Source of the DNA: JAIQFL01 sp035295745 | GTDB taxonomy: Bacteria > Acidobacteriota > Terriglobia > Bryobacterales > Bryobacteraceae | Direction: 5' to 3' | Assembly (NCBI GenBank): GCA_035295745.1 | Contig: DATGIL010000022.1 | Coordinates: 186,001-250,000, forward strand | Length of the DNA: 64,000 nt | Shown here: one piece after another, positions 17,922 through 25,757 of the stretch | Layout of the letters: each line of letters starts with the position of its first letter | How positions within the stretch are numbered: position 1 is the stretch's first letter | Notes under the pieces: model-generated | Told to the model about the DNA's origin: nothing | What the model saw: the letters and a program-made list of their open reading frames with translations, nothing else | Database searches by the model: none | Translations under genes and position numbers: made by a program

Positions 17922-18524
17922 ATGCCTTTACAGAATCGTGTGGATCCGTTCGGCGAACTCTTTCGCACCACCGCCCGCGGCACGTTCCTCGGCAACCGTG
18001 GGGGCGCGATCCACAATGAGCATCGCGAGATCGTCCGACCTTACAAGAGCCGCCAGTGGATCAGCTGCGTTCTGGAATTCAAGGGGCGCCGGCGCGTCGT
18101 GATGACGCCGCGCCGTTACACCGAGCTGTTCTTTCTCGACGAAGCCGTGGCCTTCTCCGCCGGTCACAGACCCTGCTGCGAATGCCGCCGCGAACGCTTC
18201 AACGCCTTCAAACGGGCCTGGGGACGTCCCGCGCGAGCACCCGAGATCGATGTCGAGTTGCACGGTGCGCGCCTCGACAGCCGCAAGCGCAAGCTCACCT
18301 ACCAGGCTCCACTCGAGTCCCTGCCCAACGGTTCTTTCGTGAACATCGACGGCAGCGCGTGGCTCGTTTGGGACGACGCACTCGCGCTCTGGTCCCCCGC
18401 GGGATACGTTCGCAAAGACCCGCGCCCTCCGCACCAGATTGCTACCGTGCTCACGCCGGAACCCATCATCCGTTGCTTTCAGAACGGCTACGTCCCGGAG
18501 ACCCACCCCTCCCTGCACGTATGA
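17922..18524 (+). CDS. Conserved protein of unknown function with CC-x-C motif
   Basis: 200 residues beginning MPLQNRVDPFGELFRTTARG, three bases after the nitrilase stop, so likely in the same operon. Notable motifs: GRRRVVMTPRRYTELFFLDE and AFSAGHRPCCECRRERFNAF, where the Cys cluster could bind a metal. The C-terminal region has IDGSAWLVWDDALALWSPAGY. The pattern of invariant-looking motifs suggests a widespread family, but I cannot name it or its activity. No signal peptide, so probably cytoplasmic. Confidence 0.75.
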   Translation: MPLQNRVDPFGELFRTTARGTFLGNRGGAIHNEHREIVRPYKSRQWISCVLEFKGRRRVVMTPRRYTELFFLDEAVAFSAGHRPCCECRRERFNAFKRAWGRPARAPEIDVELHGARLDSRKRKLTYQAPLESLPNGSFVNIDGSAWLVWDDALALWSPAGYVRKDPRPPHQIATVLTPEPIIRCFQNGYVPETHPSLHV

Positions 18525-18549
18525 CGTTGCGCAAACACCCTTGAAAGCA

Positions 18550-18597
18550 GGGGTTAGGGGTTGGGGGTTAGGGGTTGGGGGTTAGGGGTTGGGGGTT
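18550..18597 (+). repeat. G-rich tandem repeat (14-base unit)
   Basis: Three perfect copies of GGGGTTAGGGGTTG followed by a partial GGGGTT. With runs of four and five G every few bases the plus strand can form a G-quadruplex. It lies in the 301-base gap before padR. The rest of that gap holds only short unsupported open frames. Confidence 0.9.
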
Positions 18598-18781
18598 CGC
18601 GGCGTGTCGCCATGGCCGAGCAGATCTGCCCGGCGAACGCGCCGCTTTCATCGGAGTCCATGGCGGCGAAGCAGCCCAAGACCACTCCTGCTTGCGCGCC
18701 GAGACTCATCTCGGCCCTTTTCGCAGACCCACCAAGCCCGACGATTTGCGCGCACTGTGACACTGGCAGGCTCACGCTATT

Positions 18782-18830
18782 TTGACACCGCGGTCCCGTT
18801 CTCGCTATCATCCCATCGATAGACGATGGG
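18782..18830 (+). promoter_or_regulatory. padR promoter with overlapping palindromic operator
   Basis: TTGACA (18782-18787), 18-base spacer, TATCAT (18806-18811). Immediately after it, CCCATCG (18812-18818) and CGATGGG (18824-18830) form a perfect inverted repeat with a 5-base centre that covers the predicted transcription start and the padR ATG (18826). This is the expected layout for autorepression of padR and its coupled permease gene. No Shine-Dalgarno is present in the ~8-base leader. Confidence 0.7.
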
Positions 18831-19164
18831 GGAATCAAAAAGAGCGTCGGAACTTCTGCCGGGAACGCTCGACATGCTGATCTTGCGAGCATTGATCGGC
18901 GGACCGATGCACGGCTACGGCATCGCCTCGCGTCTCCGCCAGGTTTCTGACGACGTCCTGCAGGTGGGCGAAAGCTCTCTCTATCCGGCGCTCCAGCGTC
19001 TGCTGTTGAATGGCTGGGTTAAGGCCGAATGGGGCGCTTCGGAAAACAACCGGAGAGCCCGCTTCTATTCCCTGACCGCCACGGGCAAGAAACAACTGGT
19101 TCTCGAGCGCGAAGAGTTCGCGCGTATGGTAGAGGCGATACAGAAGGTCTTGAGTATGGCATGA
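18826..19164 (+). CDS. PadR family transcriptional regulator
   Basis: 112 residues, the short PadR-like type. The winged-helix signature is intact: LPGTLDMLILRALIGGPMHG, YGIASRLRQVSDDVLQVGES, SLYPALQRLLLNGWVKAEWG and FYSLTATGKKQL. PadR proteins bind palindromic operators as dimers and respond to small molecules. The stop overlaps the ADOP permease start by 4 bases, forming the two-gene PadR-ADOP unit typical of Acidobacteria. A palindrome covering its own start suggests autorepression. Confidence 0.93.
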   Translation: MGESKRASELLPGTLDMLILRALIGGPMHGYGIASRLRQVSDDVLQVGESSLYPALQRLLLNGWVKAEWGASENNRRARFYSLTATGKKQLVLEREEFARMVEAIQKVLSMA

Positions 19165-21791
19165 GCGCGCCCATTTCCAGTTGGCTGGCTCGGGCCGGCA
19201 GGCGTGTGCGATTTCGCTGGCAGCGCGACCGGCTCGATCGGGAACTCCGCGAAGAACTCGCGTTCCATCTCGCACAGATCCAGGCCGAAGACAACGGCGC
19301 CGGCCTCGCGCGCTTCGGCAGCTCGACCCTCGCGCATGAACAGTGCCGCGACCTGTGGAGCTTTATGAGTCTCGAACGATTCTGGCAGGATTTGCGCTAC
19401 GCGATGCGCATGTACGCGCGGACGCCCGTCTTCACAGGCGTCTCGATCTTATCACTGGCCCTCGGAATCGGCGGGAATGCCGCCATGCTGAGCCTCATCA
19501 ACACTCTGCTCGTTCGTCCCCTGCCCTATTCGCAACCCGAGCGCCTGCTGCGCATCACCGGAATCTTCCCGCGCGCGGCGCTGCCGTTCTTCCAAACGCG
19601 TTCGCACAGCATGGAGATTGCCGCCGTCAGCGTCGGATCGAGCTTCAATCTCACCGGCGAAGGCTCAGCCCTGCGAGTGACCGGCAGCTTTGTTTCGCCG
19701 AACTTCCTGTCGGTGCTCGGCGCCTATGCCGAGATTGGCAGGAGCTTTCGTCCGGGAGAAGAATTGCCCGGGAGCGACAGCGTCGTGATCCTCAGCCACG
19801 GACTGTGGCGCGAGCGTTTCGCCGCCGACCCCGGCATTCTGGGGCGCGTCATCCAGTTGGACGGCGCCGGACGCCAGGTGGTCGGCATCATGCCGGACGG
19901 CTTCGCGTACCCATCCAGCCAAGTGCAACTCTGGGTGCCCATGCGTCTCGATCCGGCGCGCTTCGCCGAATACTGGGGCACCGAGTTCGTTCCGCTCCTC
20001 GGCAGACTCCAGCCGGGCGCCAGTCTGGCGGAGGCGCAAGCGGAATCGCGCAGCCTGGTGACGCAGTTTCGCGGAACATTTCCGTACCCCATGGCGCGCG
20101 ACTGGAATGCCGATTCCACCGTCATCCCTCTACAACGCGATATCGTCGGAGAAGTCCGCGGCAAGCTGATCATCCTGCTGTCCTCTGTAGCGCTGGTGTT
20201 GCTGATCGCTTGTGCCAATGTCGCGAGCCTGCTGCTCTCGCGTGCCACCACGCGCCGCAGAGAACTGGCGTTGCGAGCCGCACTGGGCGCGGGGAAGGCG
20301 CGCATCGTGCGGCAACTCCTCACGGAAAGCGTCGGGCTGGCGTTGGCGGGAGCGGGGTTGGGCGTCCTCGTCGGAAGCGGCGCACTCTCCATCTTCAAGT
20401 CTCTGTTGCCGGCTTCGATGCCGGGAATGGCGCAAGCCGCAATCGATTGGCAGGTAGTATTGGCAGTCAGTGTCCTCGCCGTCGCGACCGGTCTGGCATC
20501 CGGCCTCGCGCCCGCACTGAGCGCCTCGCAAGTCGACCTGGCAGAGACCATCCGGACTGGCGGCCAGCGGGCTTCCTCCGGCTTCTGGAGCAGAGTCCGA
20601 GGACTCATCGTGGCCGGCGAGGTCGCTCTCACCCTGGTGCTTCTGGTGAGCGCCGGGCTTCTATTGCGCAGTCTGGCGAAACTCTCCTCGGTCGATTTGG
20701 GTTTCGATCCCGCGCGGGTGCTCGCCGTGCAGATCAGTCCGAATCCCGTCTTCTGCGCGGGCAAGACGGGTTGCCTCGCCTTGTACGATCGACTCCTGGA
20801 GCGCGCCGCCGCCATTCCTGGCGTTCGCGATGCCGCGGCTGCCAACTCGGTCCCGCTGGACGGCCAGGTTCCGACCGTTCCGGTGGACGTCGAGGACCAT
20901 CCCAGGACCGTCGATCATCCGTCGCCAATGCTCTGGTTCGGCGCGGTGAGCCCCGAGTATTTTCGCGTCCTGAATGTATCGCTCCTCGGCGGACGTTACC
21001 TGACGCGCGCGGACAGTCTTCAATCCGCGCCCGTCGCTCTGATCTCTGCCTCTGCCGCCAGGCACTTCTGGCCGAATCAGAGCGCCATCGGCAAACATAT
21101 CCGGCCCAGTAGCAGGCAGGCATGGAGCACCATCGTCGGCGTCGTGGCAGATGTGCGCCACTACACTCTCAGCCAGGGATTGCCGGGCTTCGTTCCAGGC
21201 GCCATCTACATGCCGTATGCACAATCGGCCGGTGAGAATGGTCAGATGCCCACCGCGATGACACTGCTCGCGAGCGTACACTCGGACGACGCCCGCACAC
21301 GCAATGCACTGCAGCGCCTCGCGGAAGCACAGGATCCGAATCTGCCGGTGGGTCGCGTGCGGCCGGCCGAGGAGATCGTCTCCGGTTCCATCGCCGACTT
21401 CCGATCCACCATGCGCGTCTTCCTCGGCTTCGCGCTCGCCGGGATCGTGCTTGCCTCGGTGGGAATCTACGGCCTGATGTCGTATTGGGTCAGCCAGCGC
21501 GCCTACGAGATCGGTTTGCGTGTGGCCATCGGCGCCACCCGCACGCGCATTCTCGCCCTCATCCTCGGCCAGGGAATGAAGATCACGGCCTACGGTGTGA
21601 TCGGCGGAATTTTGGTGGCCGTGGTGTTGACGCGCTTCCTCGCCGCATTCCTATACCAAGTCGAGGCCACGGACCTGTTGACCTTCGCCGTGGTGGTTGC
21701 TCTCGTGACAGCCGTGGCAGCGATCGCCACCGCCTTCCCCGCATGGAGGGCAACCCGCATCGATCCGGTGAAGTCCTTGCGCGCCGATTGA
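19161..21791 (+). CDS. ADOP-type ABC transporter permease (MacB/FtsX-like)
   Basis: 876 residues from ATG 19161, chosen for its 4-base overlap with padR; an in-frame start at 19029 would lie within padR. It opens with the acidobacterial N-terminal helical domain (LDRELREELAFHLAQIQAED), then ERFWQDLRYAMRMYARTPVF and the first membrane helix. A MacB-type periplasmic domain follows, then two FtsX units; the last helices begin near VFLGFALAGIVLASVGIYGL and the C-terminus is FPAWRATRIDPVKSLRAD. These proteins lack an ATPase of their own, and no ATPase gene is adjacent. Substrate is unknown; antimicrobial or lipid export is the usual suggestion. Confidence 0.9.
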   Translation: MSAPISSWLARAGRRVRFRWQRDRLDRELREELAFHLAQIQAEDNGAGLARFGSSTLAHEQCRDLWSFMSLERFWQDLRYAMRMYARTPVFTGVSILSLALGIGGNAAMLSLINTLLVRPLPYSQPERLLRITGIFPRAALPFFQTRSHSMEIAAVSVGSSFNLTGEGSALRVTGSFVSPNFLSVLGAYAEIGRSFRPGEELPGSDSVVILSHGLWRERFAADPGILGRVIQLDGAGRQVVGIMPDGFAYPSSQVQLWVPMRLDPARFAEYWGTEFVPLLGRLQPGASLAEAQAESRSLVTQFRGTFPYPMARDWNADSTVIPLQRDIVGEVRGKLIILLSSVALVLLIACANVASLLLSRATTRRRELALRAALGAGKARIVRQLLTESVGLALAGAGLGVLVGSGALSIFKSLLPASMPGMAQAAIDWQVVLAVSVLAVATGLASGLAPALSASQVDLAETIRTGGQRASSGFWSRVRGLIVAGEVALTLVLLVSAGLLLRSLAKLSSVDLGFDPARVLAVQISPNPVFCAGKTGCLALYDRLLERAAAIPGVRDAAAANSVPLDGQVPTVPVDVEDHPRTVDHPSPMLWFGAVSPEYFRVLNVSLLGGRYLTRADSLQSAPVALISASAARHFWPNQSAIGKHIRPSSRQAWSTIVGVVADVRHYTLSQGLPGFVPGAIYMPYAQSAGENGQMPTAMTLLASVHSDDARTRNALQRLAEAQDPNLPVGRVRPAEEIVSGSIADFRSTMRVFLGFALAGIVLASVGIYGLMSYWVSQRAYEIGLRVAIGATRTRILALILGQGMKITAYGVIGGILVAVVLTRFLAAFLYQVEATDLLTFAVVVALVTAVAAIATAFPAWRATRIDPVKSLRAD

Positions 21792-21797
21792 AGAGAG

Positions 21798-24263
21798 TCA
21801 GAACCGCAGCGCGTTCTGCGGATCGACACGCGTCGCCCGCAGTGAGGGCACGTAGGTAGCGAACAGCGCCACGCCGCTCAGCACGAGTGCCACCGACCCG
21901 AAGACCGTGGGATCCCAGGTGCGAATTCCGAAAATCATGCTCACCATGACGCGCGTCAATGCCAGCGCCGTGGGAATCCCGATCGAAATTCCAAGAAGCG
22001 CGAGGCGCATTCCTTGCAACACCACCAGATTGCGCACGTCTGCAGGCTCCGCGCCCAACGCCATCCGAATACCGATCTCCTGCGTGCGCTGTTCTACGGA
22101 ATAGGCCATCAACCCATACAGCCCGACCGCCGAGAGCACCAGTGCCATCGCCGCGAACACCGTAAGCAGCATCATGTAGAACTGGGTGCGTGCCGACGAT
22201 ACCGCGACTACCTCGTGCATGCCTCGCACCCGGCCCAATGGCAGCCCGCCACTCAGATCGTGCAGTTCCTGCTGGATGGCGCCGGTAGCCAAGGCCGCGG
22301 GATCTTTGGCGCTAACGACCCAGGTGAGCGGCAACAGCCGATTCTCGGGCACGTTCATGCCGTCCGGCACCTGCGCGACCGGCACAAACATCATCGGCTC
22401 CATTTTCAGGCCGGCATCGCGCACGTCCGCCACCACACCGATAATCTGCCGAGGCAACTCCTCAATTCCCGAGCCCATTCCCTTGCCGATGGTAATGAAG
22501 TCGCCGATCGGATTGGCGTCGACGTCCTGCCAGAATTTGTGCAGCATGGCGTAATTGATGATCACCACACCAGCGCTGTTCTCATCGTCCGCATCCGTGA
22601 ACAGGCGCCCGCGCAGCAGGCGAATGCGAAAGGCATCAAAGAAGCCCGGAGACACGCTGCGCCAGGTACCCGCGCCGTGATACCGGCCTACCTGACTCTG
22701 GTCGCGGCCATTGATCGTGAATGGCATGGTCAGACTCGGCTCGAGCGGCAGCGCGCAGGTGGCTGCCACCTCGGAAATGCCCGGAAGCATCTGCAAGCGG
22801 CGCTCTCCGGAACGCACCAGTTGCGCCACCTGGGACGTCTTTTCGAACGGAGAGCCGTTCAGAGGCATCTCGAGCGTGAGCACGTTCTGCTCTTCGAAGC
22901 CACGGTCCGCCGTGCGCATCGCCACGAAGGTGCGAATCAGCAGGCCAGCGCCCGCCAGTAACACCATCGCCAGCGCTAACTCCACGATCACCAGGGCAGG
23001 CCGCCCGCGATTGCGCCGGAAGCCCATGCCCGATTGCGACACGCTGTCCTTCACCACCGTGCTGACATCGGTGCGCGATAAGTTCAGGGCCGGTATGAGA
23101 CCGAAGAGAATGCCAGTGCCCACCGAGACCACAAACACGAACAGGAAAACACGCCAGTTCAGTGCGATCGCCGAACCGTTGGCCCCGATGCGCGGAATGT
23201 CGCTGGGACTGACGGCCAATAGTCCACGCACGCCGAAGTAACCGAGTCCCAGTCCCAAAACCCCTCCCGCGAGCGAGAGCACGACGCTTTCGGTCAACAG
23301 TTGCCGAATCAGCTGCGACCGCTCGGCGCCCAGTGCGGCGCGGATCGCGATCTCACGGACACGTCGTGCCGCGCGCGCCAGTTGCAGGCTGGCCACATTG
23401 GCGCACGAAATCAGAAGCACGAAGCCGACCGCACCCAGAAGCAGAAAGAGGGCGGGGCGGACATCGCCCACCACCGCATCGCGCAACGGAATCGCGGTAA
23501 AGGTCTCGCGGTACAGCATGGGCGCTCTCGGGTAGGGATACCGGCACATGAAAGCCTGGATGGTATCGCCGACATTTTCCTGTGCGTCGCGAAGGGTAAG
23601 GCCGCCTTTCAGCCGCGCGGCCACATGCACACGGCTCAAGTGCGTCGCATTCGCCCGATCCGCCTGCAAAGGCAGCCACACATCCGCGGTGGGCGATGCA
23701 AACCCTGGCGCAAGTACGCCGATCATCTTGTAGGGCTCGTACGAAAGCATAATGGTGCGCCCCACGAGTTTCGCGTCGCCGCGAAAACGCCCGCGCCACA
23801 GCCGGCTACTGATGACCGCCACGCGCGGGCCACCCGGGGAGTCCTCTTTCGCCGAGAAGCTTCGCCCAATCGCGATCTGGCCGCCGAACAGAGCGAAGTA
23901 ATCCGCCGAAACGCGTGCCGACTGCAACGCTTCCGGGAAATCGCCTTCCGTCAGACTGACTCCGGTACCCCCGATTTCGTATGCCGCCATGCGGTCGAAC
24001 ACGGTGGTGTGGTCGCGCCACGAGACGTACTTCGGAATCGAAACCACCAGCTCGTCGCCCAGGGGGGATGTAGTCATGAGCTGCACCAGGCGGTCGGGAT
24101 CAGGGTACGGCAATGGCTCCAGCAATACCTTGTCGACTACGGAGAAGATCGCGCTAGTCGCGCCGATGCCCAACGCCAAGGCAGCGATCGCGGTCGCACT
24201 GAAGCCCGGACTGCGCCGCAAGGTGCGACAGGCGTAGCGGAGATCGGCTCCCAGACTGGCCAT
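21798..24263 (-). CDS. ADOP-type ABC transporter permease (MacB/FtsX-like)
   Basis: 821 residues from ATG 24263 (MASLGADLRYACRTLRRSPG), the usual ADOP start; upstream in-frame codons to 24467 run through a repeat and into the opposite gene and are not credible. Two MacB/FtsX units: first helix SATAIAALALGIGATSAIFS, central AARRVREIAIRAALGAERSQ, and C-terminal YSVEQRTQEIGIRMALGAEP and PSLRATRVDPQNALRF. It lacks the N-terminal helical domain found in the facing 19161 gene. Its end is 6 bases from that gene's end, so the two permeases converge. Confidence 0.9.
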   Translation of the reverse strand: MASLGADLRYACRTLRRSPGFSATAIAALALGIGATSAIFSVVDKVLLEPLPYPDPDRLVQLMTTSPLGDELVVSIPKYVSWRDHTTVFDRMAAYEIGGTGVSLTEGDFPEALQSARVSADYFALFGGQIAIGRSFSAKEDSPGGPRVAVISSRLWRGRFRGDAKLVGRTIMLSYEPYKMIGVLAPGFASPTADVWLPLQADRANATHLSRVHVAARLKGGLTLRDAQENVGDTIQAFMCRYPYPRAPMLYRETFTAIPLRDAVVGDVRPALFLLLGAVGFVLLISCANVASLQLARAARRVREIAIRAALGAERSQLIRQLLTESVVLSLAGGVLGLGLGYFGVRGLLAVSPSDIPRIGANGSAIALNWRVFLFVFVVSVGTGILFGLIPALNLSRTDVSTVVKDSVSQSGMGFRRNRGRPALVIVELALAMVLLAGAGLLIRTFVAMRTADRGFEEQNVLTLEMPLNGSPFEKTSQVAQLVRSGERRLQMLPGISEVAATCALPLEPSLTMPFTINGRDQSQVGRYHGAGTWRSVSPGFFDAFRIRLLRGRLFTDADDENSAGVVIINYAMLHKFWQDVDANPIGDFITIGKGMGSGIEELPRQIIGVVADVRDAGLKMEPMMFVPVAQVPDGMNVPENRLLPLTWVVSAKDPAALATGAIQQELHDLSGGLPLGRVRGMHEVVAVSSARTQFYMMLLTVFAAMALVLSAVGLYGLMAYSVEQRTQEIGIRMALGAEPADVRNLVVLQGMRLALLGISIGIPTALALTRVMVSMIFGIRTWDPTVFGSVALVLSGVALFATYVPSLRATRVDPQNALRF

Positions 24264-24298
24264 CGGCTTCGGGGAAGCGGTGCACGCCAGGGGCCAGC

Positions 24299-24326
24299 GT
24301 GGCGCAAAGACTCCTGTTTGCGCCAC
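24299..24326. repeat. Minimal hairpin element, copy R2
   Basis: GTGGCGCAAA (24299-24308), loop GACTCCTG, TTTGCGCCAC (24317-24326): a perfect 10-base stem. It is built from the outer sequence of the two-hairpin repeat family with the inner hairpin missing. It lies between divergent genes. Confidence 0.8.
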
Positions 24327-24353
24327 AATGATGTTCGATTGTGGTAACTGCCG

Positions 24354-24383
24354 TTGCGGATACGGACACCCTTCGCATAAGAT
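24354..24383 (+). promoter_or_regulatory. Probable promoter of the subtilase gene
   Basis: TTGCGG (24354-24359), 18-base spacer, TAAGAT (24378-24383). The -10 ends 9 bases before ATG 24393 and no Shine-Dalgarno is present, so the mRNA would be almost leaderless. Confidence 0.45.
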
Positions 24384-24392
24384 AGTCCCCAC

Positions 24393-25745
24393 ATGTCCAA
24401 ATTGCACCGGCCTGAAATGCGGTCGTTCCGCATCTCGCCCGCGATTCGCGCCGATATGGCGGAACACCAGGCCGGGAAGACGGCCGCGATCCCGGTGATC
24501 GTGAGCCTGCGTGAATCGCTGCAGGATCCACAGAAAGGCGTTGCGCCATCAAAAGAGAAGGTGAAGGACTTCCTCAAAGGCCGCGGCATCGCGGTCCGCG
24601 AGAGCGACTTCTACATCTTCGCCTCGCTGCAGCCGGACGACATCGAGGCCCTTGCGAAAATGACCGACGAGGTGGACAAGATCTGGCCCGACCACGTCTG
24701 CCACGCGCACCTGCTCGATTCGGCCGAGACCGTCAAGGCGACGGCCTGTTGGCGAACCTTCGGCTGTCGCGGCAGTGGAATCACCTGGGCGGTGCTCGAC
24801 ACGGGAGTCAAGTCCGATCATCCGCACTTCCTCACCTACAACACCATCAACAAGGACCTGAGCAAGAACTTCTCGAACTCGAGCACGCTCGAAGATGTCG
24901 ACGGTCATGGAACCCATGTCGCCGGAATCATTGCCGGTGCCGCTCCCGACACGGGCAAATACAAAGCGGCGACCATGGTCGAAGATCATGACGATCCGGT
25001 GACGATCGACCTGGCGGCCGCACCCTCGGGCGTCGCGCCGCTCGCCAAGATCATCAACGTGAAGGTGCTGGATGACGATGGCACCGGCAGCTCTTCCAAT
25101 TGCATTCTCGGGCTTGAGTACTTGCGCAAGCTAAACGACGGCAGCCGCGAAATTAAAGTCGACGGCGCTAACATGAGCTTGGGCTATCCGTTCGACCCCA
25201 AGTGGTATGGCTGCGGCCACAGCCCGTTATGCGAGGAGGTCTCGCGCGCCATACGTTCCGGAATCACCGTGGTGATTTCGTGCGGCAATTCCGGCTATGG
25301 GACCGCGACGTTGAGCACCGGCGAACAGGTGCCGGTGTCACTGGACCTGTCGATCACGGACCCGGCCAATACCGACGAAGCGATCGCAGTGGGAAGTGTG
25401 CACAAGACCTCGCCTCATCTGTACGGCGTCTCGTACTTCTCGTCGAAGGGGCCCACCGGCGATGGCCGGCTCAAGCCCGACCTGGTTGCACCCGGCGAGA
25501 AGATCATCTCCTGTTCGGTGGACTTCACGGGACCTTATCAATACGAGGAGAAGAGCGGCACCAGCATGGCCGCGCCCCACGTCTCCGGGGCCATCGCCAC
25601 CTTCTTATCGGTGCACAAGGAGTTTCGCACGCAGCCGGAGATGGTGAAGTCCATCTTCCTGAAGGCTGCCACGGATTTGAAGCGCCATGAGTATTTCCAG
25701 GGCGCAGGCTTAGTGGATTTATTGCGCGCGGTGACTTCGGTTTGA
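24393..25745 (+). CDS. Subtilisin-like serine protease (S8)
   Basis: 450 residues. The S8 triad is intact: Asp136 (WAVLDTGVKSDHPH), His172 (VDGHGTHVAG) and Ser391 (SGTSMAAPHVSG), with the oxyanion Asn299 (VISCGNSGYG). Residues ~33-102 (IPVIVSLRESLQDPQKG to VDKIWPDH) look like an I9-type propeptide/inhibitor domain. There is no Sec or Tat signal, so it may act inside the cell or be exported another way. The metallophosphoesterase gene starts 12 bases downstream, so the two are probably co-transcribed. Confidence 0.93.
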   Translation: MSKLHRPEMRSFRISPAIRADMAEHQAGKTAAIPVIVSLRESLQDPQKGVAPSKEKVKDFLKGRGIAVRESDFYIFASLQPDDIEALAKMTDEVDKIWPDHVCHAHLLDSAETVKATACWRTFGCRGSGITWAVLDTGVKSDHPHFLTYNTINKDLSKNFSNSSTLEDVDGHGTHVAGIIAGAAPDTGKYKAATMVEDHDDPVTIDLAAAPSGVAPLAKIINVKVLDDDGTGSSSNCILGLEYLRKLNDGSREIKVDGANMSLGYPFDPKWYGCGHSPLCEEVSRAIRSGITVVISCGNSGYGTATLSTGEQVPVSLDLSITDPANTDEAIAVGSVHKTSPHLYGVSYFSSKGPTGDGRLKPDLVAPGEKIISCSVDFTGPYQYEEKSGTSMAAPHVSGAIATFLSVHKEFRTQPEMVKSIFLKAATDLKRHEYFQGAGLVDLLRAVTSV

Positions 25746-25757
25746 CGCGCGGGGGGA

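Noticed and set aside
18561..18785. Small open frames over the G-rich repeat
   Set aside because: All three frames through the tandem repeat are open because the repeat has few stops; none has a ribosome site or a meaningful protein.
19343..21112. 589-codon open frame on the plus strand
   Set aside because: It is the +1 frame of the ADOP gene, Arg/Pro-rich and without any motif.
24264..24467. Upstream extension of the minus-strand ADOP gene
   Set aside because: It runs through hairpin R2 and into the subtilase gene on the other strand; ADOP proteins without the helical domain begin at MASLGADLRY.
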